This document shows positions 1 to 7,737 of a stretch of 64,000 nt of DNA, piece after piece. The stretch covers positions 1,302,001 to 1,366,000 of the forward strand of contig NZ_CP137142.1 in assembly GCF_045287255.1 (NCBI RefSeq). Reading direction: 5' to 3'. Source of the DNA: Henriciella sp045287255. GTDB lineage: Bacteria; Pseudomonadota; Alphaproteobacteria; Caulobacterales; Hyphomonadaceae. Under the pieces are notes generated by a model. The model worked only from the letters and a program-made list of their open reading frames with translations. It did no database searches and was not told where the DNA came from. The translations under genes and the position numbers were made by a program. How positions within the stretch are numbered: position 1 is the stretch's first letter; every line of letters starts with the position of its first letter.

Positions 1-123
1 GACGGTGTTGTGCAGCCAGCGCCCGCCCCACGGTTTACTAAAACGCCAGGCGCGATACAGGGGAAACCTGCTGGCATTGGCGAGCATCAGGATGAGATTC
101 TTAAAGACTGGGACATTTCGTAA
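1..123 (+). CDS. CaiB/BaiF CoA-transferase family protein, C-terminal end (partial)
   Basis: The forward frame is open from the first base to the TAA at 121-123 and encodes the last 40 residues of a protein whose start lies left of the window. The segment APRFTKTPGAIQGKPAGIGE followed by an acidic helix and DWDIS matches the usual end of class III CoA-transferases (CaiB/BaiF family). In that family a P-R-[FL]-x-x-T-P-G stretch and a GEH-[TQ]-D-E-[IV]-L segment close the polypeptide. These enzymes move CoA between acyl-CoA and a free acid; the substrate cannot be told from this piece. The next gene begins three bases after the stop, so the two are probably co-transcribed. Assignment rests on 40 residues only. 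Confidence 0.72.
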   Translation, partial: DGVVQPAPAPRFTKTPGAIQGKPAGIGEHQDEILKDWDIS

Positions 124-126
124 GAT

Positions 127-861
127 ATGGGATCATTACCAGGGACAACCGGGCGGCGCCGTCTTTATTTGATGCGTCATGGCTTTGTTGATTACACATC
201 GCCAGAAGTTCGCGCGGCCCGTGATCCCTCTATTGCCTATCTGACCGAGCAGGGCAGGGAAGAGGCAAAAGCAGCGGGTGTAGCGCTCTCAGATGTACCG
301 CTGGATATTGCCTTTCACACTGGGCTTCGGCGCACGCAAGAAACTGCTGAGATTGTGCTGTCGCAGCATGATCTCGTCGCACCGGATCTTGAGTTTGAGC
401 CCCGGTTTCAGGAATTGCAATCTGGTCAGTATATCGACTTCAAATCGGCTGAGCAGCTTGCGGCCACAATGACCTTCCAGTTTGAACGCGCGGGCGAACC
501 GGGCGCAACGTTTCTGGAAGGGGGCGAGAAGTTCTCCGATGCGATGGAACGCATTGAAGATGGTTTGAAAGGTTTGCTCTCTCGTCCCGGCTGGGCAACA
601 GCGTTGTTGGTTGCTCATGAAGTGGTCAACCGCATGATCCTCTCCTGGTCGATTGGCGCACCGCTTGGTTCAAGCGCGGCCTTTGAGCAGGATACCGGGT
701 GTATCAATATTCTGGACTTTGATCTTGTGCCGGATGAGCAAGGCAATACGCGAATCGAGCGTGTTTTGATCAAGGCGGTAAACCTGACGCCCGGAAATTA
801 TCTGAAGAATGGCATGAACCTGAGGTCTTTAGAAGCGATTTTCACGCGCGCGGCTGAATAG
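127..861 (+). CDS. Histidine phosphatase family protein (phosphoglycerate mutase-like)
   Basis: The 244-aa product has the branch-2-type signature R17-H18-G19 near the N-terminus (LYLMRHG), with His18 the expected phospho-acceptor. It also has TGLRRTQETAE (residues 65-75), which supplies the second phosphate-binding arginine, and a distal histidine at 164 in LVAHEVVNR. Many relatives have His-Gly at the distal site; here it is His-Glu. Length and motifs fit a small cytosolic phosphatase or mutase. The substrate is unknown. The gene starts three bases after the CoA-transferase stop, so it may serve the same acyl-CoA pathway, although that is inference. It converges on the acyltransferase gene across a 77-bp gap. 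Confidence 0.85.
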   Translation: MGSLPGTTGRRRLYLMRHGFVDYTSPEVRAARDPSIAYLTEQGREEAKAAGVALSDVPLDIAFHTGLRRTQETAEIVLSQHDLVAPDLEFEPRFQELQSGQYIDFKSAEQLAATMTFQFERAGEPGATFLEGGEKFSDAMERIEDGLKGLLSRPGWATALLVAHEVVNRMILSWSIGAPLGSSAAFEQDTGCINILDFDLVPDEQGNTRIERVLIKAVNLTPGNYLKNGMNLRSLEAIFTRAAE

Positions 862-890
862 GCATTCAGAAACCCGCACTTACGCCACAT

Positions 891-937
891 CAACATGAAC
901 GAAGGCTTCAGATTGTCCTCCGTCAGTGTTCATGTTG
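891..937. terminator. Inverted repeat between convergent genes, possible bidirectional terminator
   Basis: A perfect 10-base inverted repeat, CAACATGAAC at 891-900 and GTTCATGTTG at 928-937, lies in the short gap between the convergent phosphatase and acyltransferase genes. The 27-base loop is long and there is no clear T-run on either side. A terminator role is therefore inferred from position, not from a classic intrinsic-terminator structure. Confidence 0.4.
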
Positions 938-938
938 G

Positions 939-1736
939 TTAATCTATAACTGTCTTTGTCGGAGGAGAGCGCAGACTTTCTGGGCGACCCTCTGACGTCC
1001 TTCTTGCTTGACCTTGGCCGCCTTTCGGGGCGGTCTTTTTTTGTAACAGGGCTTCAGCTTCAGCCATTGCAGCGTTCAGGTTGGTTTCAAGGGCAAGTCG
1101 AAGCGTTTCCTTATCCTGACCTTCTGAAGGAATAATCGGGTCTCCGAAAACAATTGCGCCGCGCGTGAACGGAAATGGGATACGAAAGCGGTCCCATGTC
1201 GACAGTCGTTTTGTGGGTGAGGAGATAATCGCATAAGGCAGAATAGGGGCGCCTGTTCGCTGCGCCATGATTATCGGGCCTGCCTGGGCGACCTCGGCTG
1301 GTCCTCTTGGCCCATCAGGTGTGACACAGATCGCGCCGCCCTCTTTGAGAATGCGTAACGCTTCGGCCAAAGCGCGCATGCCGCCTTTGTCCTTTTTCTT
1401 CTTCTTGTGGGCTGACGAGCCGCGCACGGATTCAAGCCCCATATGGCTGATGGCTTTGGCGACAGGCTCCCCATCGCGGGACAGAGAAATCAGCATCGCG
1501 CTACGGGCCTTCTGCTTTGGCCATTTACGAATGATTCTGTTCCAACCGGAAGGAAGCAAAAGAATCGTCGAGTGCCAGGCCGTAACGATTAGGCTGGGAT
1601 GGGTTAGCCACACATCCAGAGCGCGCTCTTTCCCAGCGACGCGCCAGCGAATAGTGCGATTGCATAGGGCCATATACCCCCAGATCACCCACCCAAGCAG
1701 AGTAGTGACCAACGCACTCCGTAGAAAACCCTTCAT
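939..1736 (-). CDS. DUF374 lysophospholipid acyltransferase family protein
   Basis: This 265-aa protein has an N-terminal hydrophobic segment (about residues 8-24). The motifs follow the DUF374 (PF04028) order: AWHSTILLLP with His55, an RGSS segment at 105-108, and TPDGPRGP at 139-146, then a C-terminal GAPILPYA region. Relatives are membrane-bound acyltransferases thought to modify lipid A precursors or phospholipids. A lysine run (five consecutive Lys at 111-115, plus Lys117) sits between RGSS and the rest of the fold, and the C-terminus (about 235-265) is basic and low in complexity. The ATG start is at 1736. The flavin reductase gene lies upstream on the same strand, 102 bp away. Confidence 0.85.
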   Translation of the reverse strand: MKGFLRSALVTTLLGWVIWGYMALCNRTIRWRVAGKERALDVWLTHPSLIVTAWHSTILLLPSGWNRIIRKWPKQKARSAMLISLSRDGEPVAKAISHMGLESVRGSSAHKKKKKDKGGMRALAEALRILKEGGAICVTPDGPRGPAEVAQAGPIIMAQRTGAPILPYAIISSPTKRLSTWDRFRIPFPFTRGAIVFGDPIIPSEGQDKETLRLALETNLNAAMAEAEALLQKKTAPKGGQGQARRTSEGRPESLRSPPTKTVID

Positions 1737-1838
1737 ACGGGTCTCCTTAACGTCGAATTGGGTTTACGGAAATGCCTAAAGACATCGAGTGCCTCTCACT
1801 AAACGCAGGCAGGACAGGCGAAAGTTATACGATCTTGG

Positions 1839-2342
1839 CTAGGAGTTCGTGGGCTCAGGCCATTTATCTGCGAGCTCGGCATACTGTCCGCCATGGTAAA
1901 CGAGAGGCCGTGCGTTTTGGTTGTGAACCAGGCGTTGGACTTCACCAAGATAGATTACGTGATCACCTGCGGCATGCCGATCATAGATTGAGCACTCGAG
2001 GCGCGCTGCACAGCCCTCTAGTAAGGGAACGTCTCCGATCCCTTTGGTTACCGGGAGTGACGCAAACTTGTCTGCTCCTGATCGTGCGAAGCGTTGAGAT
2101 AATTCAATCTGGTTTTCACCAAGAATATGAACTGCAAAATGGTCTGCTTGTGCGAAAGCGGGCAAACTTTTTGAGCGTGTTCCAATAGACCACAGGACCA
2201 AAGGTGGATCCAAAGAGACTGAATTGAAGGAGTTAGCGGTCAACCCAACCGATTCTCCATCAATGCCCTTTGTTGTGATCACTGTAACGCCCGTTACGAA
2301 TAAACCGAGCGCATCACGGAGCACACGTTGGTCAAAGCTCAT
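1839..2342 (-). CDS. Flavin reductase family protein (FMN-binding split barrel)
   Basis: The 167-aa product has the whole flavin reductase-like fold: LGLFVTGVTVITT near the N-terminus, GLTANSFNSVSLDPPLVL for flavin phosphate contact, and HILGENQIELSQRFA. A C-terminal HxIYLGEV-type strand (HVIYLGEVQRL) completes the fold. Members reduce FMN or FAD with NAD(P)H and often feed a two-component monooxygenase. No monooxygenase gene is in this window, so the physiological partner is unknown. The start at 2342 is an ATG, and the gene faces a long regulatory gap. Confidence 0.85.
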   Translation of the reverse strand: MSFDQRVLRDALGLFVTGVTVITTKGIDGESVGLTANSFNSVSLDPPLVLWSIGTRSKSLPAFAQADHFAVHILGENQIELSQRFARSGADKFASLPVTKGIGDVPLLEGCAARLECSIYDRHAAGDHVIYLGEVQRLVHNQNARPLVYHGGQYAELADKWPEPTNS

Positions 2343-2903
2343 AGTATCGTCCTCATCACCCTTATGTGGCTCACTCGCAGCAGGTATCCAGTGGTGTTCG
2401 CATGTGCTTTAATCAGCTGATACGTTATGAGTAAGAGCGAATGCTGAGATTTGAGACAATAGCCATGCTTGTGTGGTGAAGATTCGCGCTGGCTTAGGGA
2501 AACAATACGCCGCTTACAGTCACCATTAAAAATAGTTCCATGCGATTACGAGACCCTGTTATGCCAATATGAATAGCCCGGGGCTGTGCAATTACTTTCC
2601 AACTGAGAGGCTGTTCTCATAAAGTGATCATGAACAAGTGATAATAGAAATATTTTCTAAGAATATAACAGTTTTTTGAAATCACAGCAGCTCTGCTAAA
2701 AATATGAACAGCTATTCATTGTGAACAGATGTTCAGCAAAGTGGGCTCTCAAAAATTATTTTTTCGACATGGGGTTGTGACACAACTGTGAAGGCGTATA
2801 TGAGCGCCATGTTTCGGGCAGCAAGACCCGATTAGCAGTGAAGGACATCTTTTTTACAGTGGTCAGGGAATGACCTGCTCACTCACAAGATGCGGAGATT
2901 TAT
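2343..2903. promoter_or_regulatory. 560-bp AT-rich intergenic region with palindromes and a likely promoter
   Basis: No credible gene is seen here. The stretch 2620-2770 is clearly richer in A+T than its surroundings. Two 14-base imperfect palindromes stand in tandem, TGAACAGCTATTCA at 2705-2718 and TGAACAGATGTTCA at 2722-2735. An 11-base palindrome TTGTGACACAA lies at 2775-2785. A sigma-70-like promoter for the downstream gene fits TTGTGA (2775-2780), a 16-base spacer and TATATG (2797-2802), so the second palindrome type would overlap the -35 box. A short open frame of 8 codons (ATG at 2809) follows the putative start point. The operator assignments are inferred from symmetry alone. Confidence 0.5.
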
Positions 2904-3128
2904 ATGAAAGACTGGTGCAACACCGAAGGCGCTAAGCGCCTACAAGAAAAAATTGCTCAATACTGGGCAGAGCGTGGCTATGATGTAGAGGTCGATCTGG
3001 TTGATGCCGGATTTGTCCCAGCCATGCGCAGCGCCCGTACAGATGTACGCAGCAACATGGTTAACGGCATGCCACGTCGCAAGCTCGTTAATGCAAACGA
3101 AGTACGCAGCGAGTATCGTCCTGACTAA
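2904..3128 (+). CDS. Small conserved-looking protein of unknown function (74 aa)
   Basis: An ATG at 2904 follows a GGAG ribosome-binding site at 2893-2896. The product is 74 residues and soluble, with an amphipathic N-terminal half (AKRLQEKIAQYWAERGYDVE) and a basic middle (MPRRKL). It has a single cysteine at position 5 and no membrane segment or signal peptide. I do not recognise a named family. The YWAERGY-VEV-L pattern looks like a small regulatory or adaptor fold, but that is only an impression. Good codon use, a clear Shine-Dalgarno and a strong upstream promoter region support a real gene. Its stop shares four bases with the convergent gph stop. Confidence 0.7.
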   Translation: MKDWCNTEGAKRLQEKIAQYWAERGYDVEVDLVDAGFVPAMRSARTDVRSNMVNGMPRRKLVNANEVRSEYRPD

Positions 3129-3808
3129 AGGGCGATACGGTTGATTGCAGCTTCCATTTCGGACCAGTGATCAACCAATTCCAAATGCGGTAGTGGCGCT
3201 CCCGATAAAGCGCCATAACCAAACGACACCATGATAAAGGGCAGCTTTGCATCGCAGGCTGCCCTTTCGTCTGTGTGGCTGTCGCCTATCATGATGGCCT
3301 GCTTTGAATTGCCCGAAGCAAGTTCGACGGTTTCGGTAATATGAGCACCATCAGGCTTCTTGGACTGGGCGCGGTCCCCACCTAGGATGCTGTCAAACTG
3401 ATCTGCAATACCCATTTCTGACAGGACTTGCTCGGCGAGATGCTGGGCTTTGTTGGTGCATATGGCCAGCTTGGCGCCACTTGCTTTGAGGCGATGTAGC
3501 GTGTCCAGCGCACCCTCATAAAGGTGACTGTGGCGCGTGATATTTGCCTCATAATGCTTCAAGAACATTGGCCAAAGCTTTGTATCTATATGATTTTCAT
3601 CTGGCTCTATACCATTATGGGTCAAACCCTTGCGGATGAGAGCTTTCGCGCCATCGCCGATCATCATCCGGATATCAGCCAAGTCCACTGTGCGAAGATT
3701 TTCGCTCTCAAGCACGAAATTCAATGCAGCATGCAGATCAGGCGCGGTTTCGACCAGCGTACCATCGAGATCAATGACAATTGTCCATCCGCTCAAATCC
3801 TTTGCCAT
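3125..3808 (-). CDS. gph: Phosphoglycolate phosphatase-like HAD hydrolase
   Basis: The 227-aa HAD-superfamily protein has motif I at Asp13 and Asp15 (VIDLDGTL). It has the motif II threonine in ICTNK, a lysine in the Q-S-K-K-P-D segment, and motif IV IGDSHTDERAA. The cap-domain layout and the glmU neighbour fit Gph, which hydrolyses 2-phosphoglycolate, a by-product of DNA repair and of Rubisco-type chemistry. The gene diverges from glmU with a 79-bp gap. Its TAG stop overlaps the TAA stop of the small upstream gene in the sequence CTAA. Other HAD phosphatases of the same size cannot be fully excluded. Confidence 0.85.
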   Translation of the reverse strand: MAKDLSGWTIVIDLDGTLVETAPDLHAALNFVLESENLRTVDLADIRMMIGDGAKALIRKGLTHNGIEPDENHIDTKLWPMFLKHYEANITRHSHLYEGALDTLHRLKASGAKLAICTNKAQHLAEQVLSEMGIADQFDSILGGDRAQSKKPDGAHITETVELASGNSKQAIMIGDSHTDERAACDAKLPFIMVSFGYGALSGAPLPHLELVDHWSEMEAAINRIAL

Positions 3809-3887
3809 ACAGATGCCTTTCTTTTGGCTCGCTTCGACTCAGAGTTTGGTTTAGGGCAGGGCAAACGAAACGGCGAGGGGTTTTCCC

Positions 3888-5246
3888 ATGGCAGCGAGAG
3901 CGGCAATCATTCTGGCAGCGGGGCAAGGGACGCGCATGAAATCTGCCTTGCCCAAAGTGCTGCACTCTGTAGGTGGCCGGCCCATGGTGGACTGGTCGGT
4001 TGATCTCGCCCGCCGTGTTGGATGTGAGCGTATTATTGTTGTGTGTAGCCCGGCTGGTATTGCTGTGCAGGATCATGTGCGGTCTGTCCTCGGTGAGGAT
4101 GCGATCGCCATTCAGGATCCGCCACAGGGCACAGGGCACGCTGTCGGGTGCGCCAAGGAGGCTCTGGGGCCATTCCAGGGAGACATTGTGGTGCTCTATG
4201 GGGACACGCCTCTGATTCCAGCTGTTGCAGTTGAGGCGCTGTTTGATGAGTTAGCGAATGGCGCGAGCGTCGGTGTTCTGGGCTTTGATGCTGCCGAACC
4301 GGGATCATATGGCCGTTTGATCACAAACCATGCCGGTGATCTTGAGGCGATTGTTGAGGCCAAGGAAGCGAGCGAAGAGCAACTTGCGGTCACGTTCTGC
4401 AATTCCGGCGTCATGGCCGCGCGGGCAGAGAACCTGTTCTCGCTATTGTCCAAAGTCACCAATGATAATGCCAAGGGTGAGTATTATTTGACTGATATTG
4501 TCGGTCTCGCCCGCGAAGATGGTGGCCTTTGCCGCGCGGTTCATTGCTCAGAGACGGATGTATTGGGGGTAAACTCTCGCGTTGAGCTGGCCCAGGCTGA
4601 AACAGCTTTTCAGACCCGTCGCCGTGAAGAGCTTCTGATTGAGGGGGTCACGATGACGAACCCTGAAACCGTCTTCTTCTCTTATGATACGATGATTGAG
4701 AATGATGTCATCATTGAGCCAAACGTGGTGTTTGGGCCGGGCGTCTACGTTCGTAGCGGTGCACGCATTCGGGCTTTCTCACATCTTGAGGGGGCGCAAA
4801 TTTCAAACGGCTGCGAAATCGGCCCTTATGCCCGGCTTCGTCCCGGTGCCGTTTTGGAAGAGGGGGCGAAGATTGGCAACTTCGTTGAGGTCAAGAAAAC
4901 CCGTATCGGTAAGGGCGCGAAGGCTAATCACCTTGCCTACCTCGGCGATGGGGATGTCGGCGCTGGTGCCAATATCGGGGCAGGAACGATCTTCTGTAAC
5001 TATGACGGCTTCCTGAAATACCAGACCCGCGTTGGCAAAAACGCGTTTGTTGGCTCCAACAGCTCGCTGGTTGCGCCAGTCTCGATTGGGGATGGCGCGA
5101 TAATCGGCTCAGGCTCTGTTATTACAAAAGATGTTGAACCCGATGCCCTGTCCGTGGCACGAGGACGGCAGATGCAAAAATCCGGGTGGGCAACCAGCTT
5201 CCGGGACAAGATGGCTGAGATCAAAGCCGCAAAGAAAAAGGGCTAA
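3888..5246 (+). CDS. glmU: Bifunctional GlmU: glucosamine-1-phosphate acetyltransferase / N-acetylglucosamine-1-phosphate uridylyltransferase
   Basis: The 452-aa enzyme makes UDP-GlcNAc for peptidoglycan and LPS. The N-terminal pyrophosphorylase domain opens with LAAGQGTRMKSALPKVLH (about residues 10-27) and carries YGDTPLI. The linker is followed by hexapeptide repeats of the left-handed beta helix from about residue 255, and the acetyltransferase part includes AYLGDGDVGAGANIGAGTIFCNYDG. Length is normal for the family. ATG 3888 was chosen because it gives the canonical MAARAAIILAAGQG start. rpiA follows nine bases after the stop, so the two are probably one operon. Confidence 0.97.
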   Translation: MAARAAIILAAGQGTRMKSALPKVLHSVGGRPMVDWSVDLARRVGCERIIVVCSPAGIAVQDHVRSVLGEDAIAIQDPPQGTGHAVGCAKEALGPFQGDIVVLYGDTPLIPAVAVEALFDELANGASVGVLGFDAAEPGSYGRLITNHAGDLEAIVEAKEASEEQLAVTFCNSGVMAARAENLFSLLSKVTNDNAKGEYYLTDIVGLAREDGGLCRAVHCSETDVLGVNSRVELAQAETAFQTRRREELLIEGVTMTNPETVFFSYDTMIENDVIIEPNVVFGPGVYVRSGARIRAFSHLEGAQISNGCEIGPYARLRPGAVLEEGAKIGNFVEVKKTRIGKGAKANHLAYLGDGDVGAGANIGAGTIFCNYDGFLKYQTRVGKNAFVGSNSSLVAPVSIGDGAIIGSGSVITKDVEPDALSVARGRQMQKSGWATSFRDKMAEIKAAKKKG

Positions 5247-5255
5247 GACCACCCG

Positions 5256-5954
5256 ATGTCGATTGAACTTGAAAAAGAGAATTCTGCGCACGCCGCAATT
5301 GAATATGTCGAAGACGGGATGACCATCGGCCTTGGGACAGGCTCCACAGCAAAATACTTCGTCGAACTGCTCGCTGAGGAAGTTGCTGAGGGTTTGGTCG
5401 TGCGCGGCGTGCCCACCAGTGAGCAAACACGGCGCCTGGCCGAGTCTCTTGGTGTGCCGCTGGTTGATGTAGAACAGGTGGACCGCATTCACCTGACTGT
5501 CGATGGCGCAGACGAGGTTGATCAGCATGCCAACCTGATCAAAGGCGGCGGGGCGGCGCTCCTGCGAGAGAAAATCATTGCCAATGCGAGTGACCTGATG
5601 GTCGTGATCGCCGACAGTAGCAAATATGTTGAGGCGCTTGGCAAATTCCCACTGCCGGTTGAGGTCACGCCCTTCGGTTACACGATCACCGCGAAAAAGG
5701 TCTATGACGCTTTGTGCAAGGCTAGCGTTTTGAAGCCCATGATCAAGGTCCGCACGGGCCCGGGTCACAAGCCAATCGTTACCGATGGCGGCAACTTCAT
5801 TCTCGATTGCCAGTGCGGTACGATCCCCGACCCGGCAAAGGCCGCAGCAATGCTGGCCAATGTGCCCGGTGTTGTCGAACACGGATTGTTTATTGGTATG
5901 GCCCGCACTGTGATCATAGGTGCGGAAGACGGCGCGACCGTATTTGAATACTAG
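5256..5954 (+). CDS. rpiA: Ribose-5-phosphate isomerase A
   Basis: The 232-aa product interconverts ribose 5-phosphate and ribulose 5-phosphate in the pentose phosphate pathway. Diagnostic segments are TIGLGTGSTAKYFVE (phosphate loop), TVDGADEVDQ with the catalytic acidic residues, LIKGGGAALLREKI, and a late NFILDC strand. It lies nine bases after glmU and 59 bases before gor on the same strand. The NADPH-producing pathway it serves would supply the glutathione reductase next door. The length is complete and there is no sign of damage. Confidence 0.97.
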   Translation: MSIELEKENSAHAAIEYVEDGMTIGLGTGSTAKYFVELLAEEVAEGLVVRGVPTSEQTRRLAESLGVPLVDVEQVDRIHLTVDGADEVDQHANLIKGGGAALLREKIIANASDLMVVIADSSKYVEALGKFPLPVEVTPFGYTITAKKVYDALCKASVLKPMIKVRTGPGHKPIVTDGGNFILDCQCGTIPDPAKAAAMLANVPGVVEHGLFIGMARTVIIGAEDGATVFEY

Positions 5955-6013
5955 ACCGATCTGCCCCACATGGGCGCAGCACTACAAGACGACTGACAAG
6001 ACTGGACCCCGCA

Positions 6014-7414
6014 ATGGCTGAGCATTCCTATGATTATGATCTGTTTGTAATTGGAGGGGGCTCCGGCGGTGTTCGCGCGGCCCGTATTGCGGCGGGGCAT
6101 GGGGCCAAAGTTGCGCTGGCGGAAGAGTATCGCATGGGCGGAACCTGCGTCATCCGCGGCTGTGTGCCGAAGAAGTTCATGGTCTATGCCAGTGACTATG
6201 GCCGTAAGCTCAGTGAAGCCCAGAAGTATGGCTGGGATGTCAAAGTTGGTGGCTTTGATTTCGCGGGGTTCATGGCGAACATGCACGCAGAGGTCGATCG
6301 CCTGTCCGGGCTCTATATGAGTGGTCAGGTCAATGCCGGTGTCACCGTTTTTGAAGAGCGTGCCGAGTTTGTCGACGCGCACACTTTGAAGCTCGTTAAA
6401 AGCGGTAAGACGATTACCGCAGATAAAATCCTCATCGCCGTTGGCGGCACACCATGGCGCCCGGACGAGGATGAACTGCCCGGCGTAGAGCATACGATTA
6501 CGTCAGATGGCGTCTTCCATTTGACGGAATTACCCAAGCATATTGTGATTGCGGGCGGCGGGTACATTGCCTGTGAGTTCGCGCATGTGTTTGCCGGGCT
6601 CGGTGTCGAGACATGCCTCGTCTATCGCGGTGAAACCGTATTGCGCGGCTTTGATATGGATGTCCGCACGCAAGTTCATGAAGGCCTGAAAGAGGCGGGC
6701 GTCCGCGTCATCACACAGACAGTCTTCGAGAAGATTGAGAAGACAGATAATGCCGAACAACCGCTTCACCTGACCCTGACGAACGGTATGGAACTTGATG
6801 CCAGCGTCATCATGATGGCTGTCGGTCGTCGTCCGCATACAAAGGGGCTGGGTCTTGAAAAGGCTGGGATCGATTTCGCTGAGAATGGCCGAATTAGTGT
6901 TGATGACTACTCGCGGACAAATGTCGAAAACGTATTCGCGGTTGGCGATGTTACGCAACGTGCCGAACTGACCCCGGTTGCGATCCGCGAAGGTCATGCC
7001 TTTGCCGATACAGAATTTGGGGGTCAGGACCGCAAGTTTAACCATGATCTGATCGCAACTGCAGTGTTTACGCAGCCTGAGGTTGGCACGGTTGGCTTGA
7101 CTGAGGCTGAGGCGCGCCAAGAATATGGCAATGCGATTGATGTCTACAAAACGCGCTTCCGCCCAATGAAGAACATGCTGAACGGCAAGTCAGAGAAAGT
7201 CTTCATGAAGGTGATCGTGCGTCAGTCAGATGATGTTGTCATCGGCGCACATATTGTTTCACCTGACGCTGGTGAGATGATCCAGATGCTCGGGATCGCA
7301 GTCAAAATGGGCGCAACCAAAGCCCAGTTTGACGAGACTTGCGCAGTCCACCCAACGATTGCCGAAGAGATCGTCACCCTTCGCACGAAATGGGTGCCGC
7401 AGGTAAAAGGCTAG
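6014..7414 (+). CDS. gor: Glutathione-disulfide reductase
   Basis: The 466-aa flavoprotein reduces oxidised glutathione with NADPH. An N-terminal FAD Rossmann motif GGGSGGVRAAR is followed by the redox-active pair Cys45 and Cys50 in GGTCVIRGCVPKK. A second nucleotide-binding motif GGGYIACEFAHVFAGLG has Arg downstream in the VYRGE region, as in NADPH-specific members. An FAD motif VFAVGDVT and the C-terminal His446-Glu451 pair (HPTIAEE) complete the active site. This pattern separates it from dihydrolipoamide and mercury reductases. Its TAG overlaps the erpA stop from the other strand. Confidence 0.95.
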   Translation: MAEHSYDYDLFVIGGGSGGVRAARIAAGHGAKVALAEEYRMGGTCVIRGCVPKKFMVYASDYGRKLSEAQKYGWDVKVGGFDFAGFMANMHAEVDRLSGLYMSGQVNAGVTVFEERAEFVDAHTLKLVKSGKTITADKILIAVGGTPWRPDEDELPGVEHTITSDGVFHLTELPKHIVIAGGGYIACEFAHVFAGLGVETCLVYRGETVLRGFDMDVRTQVHEGLKEAGVRVITQTVFEKIEKTDNAEQPLHLTLTNGMELDASVIMMAVGRRPHTKGLGLEKAGIDFAENGRISVDDYSRTNVENVFAVGDVTQRAELTPVAIREGHAFADTEFGGQDRKFNHDLIATAVFTQPEVGTVGLTEAEARQEYGNAIDVYKTRFRPMKNMLNGKSEKVFMKVIVRQSDDVVIGAHIVSPDAGEMIQMLGIAVKMGATKAQFDETCAVHPTIAEEIVTLRTKWVPQVKG

Positions 7415-7737
7415 ACCGAGAAACTTGTCCCGCAGCCGCATCCTGCCGTTGCGTTCGGATTATTGATCTTGAACGCAGCGCCGATCAGCTCGGTTGAAAA
7501 GTCAATTTCTGAGCCATCCATGAATTCCAGGCTCATTTCATCGACGAGGACCGCCACACCGTTGCGTTCGACGATCAGGTCATCGGGATTGGCGGTGTCA
7601 TCCAGATCGAATTTATATGAGAATCCAGAGCAGCCGCCGCCCTCTACGCTAACGCGGAGGTAGGACTTATCCGGTTGTTTAGCCAGAATCGCCTTAATGC
7701 GATTGGCAGCCGATTCAGAAAGAGTGACATTGCTCAT
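7411..7737 (-). CDS. erpA: Iron-sulfur cluster insertion protein ErpA (A-type carrier)
   Basis: The 108-aa A-type carrier has the three invariant cysteines Cys36 (GGGCSGF), Cys100 and Cys102 (GCGCG), which hold an Fe-S cluster for transfer to target enzymes. The start at 7737 was chosen because it gives the family's MSNVTLSESAANRI-like N-terminus; a longer upstream frame adds 35 unrelated residues. The start codon shares the bases CATG with the divergent dNTPase start, so neither gene has a separate leader. IscA is an alternative name, but sequence and length fit ErpA better. Confidence 0.9.
   Translation of the reverse strand: MSNVTLSESAANRIKAILAKQPDKSYLRVSVEGGGCSGFSYKFDLDDTANPDDLIVERNGVAVLVDEMSLEFMDGSEIDFSTELIGAAFKINNPNATAGCGCGTSFSV

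Noticed and set aside
1391..1410. Frameshift suspected at the AAG-rich tract in the acyltransferase
   Set aside because: The frame stays open on both sides and conserved motifs continue in the same frame, so the lysine run is probably real.
1772..2188. 138-aa forward frame in the acyltransferase/flavin reductase stretch
   Set aside because: Antisense shadow of the flavin reductase gene; no recognisable family.
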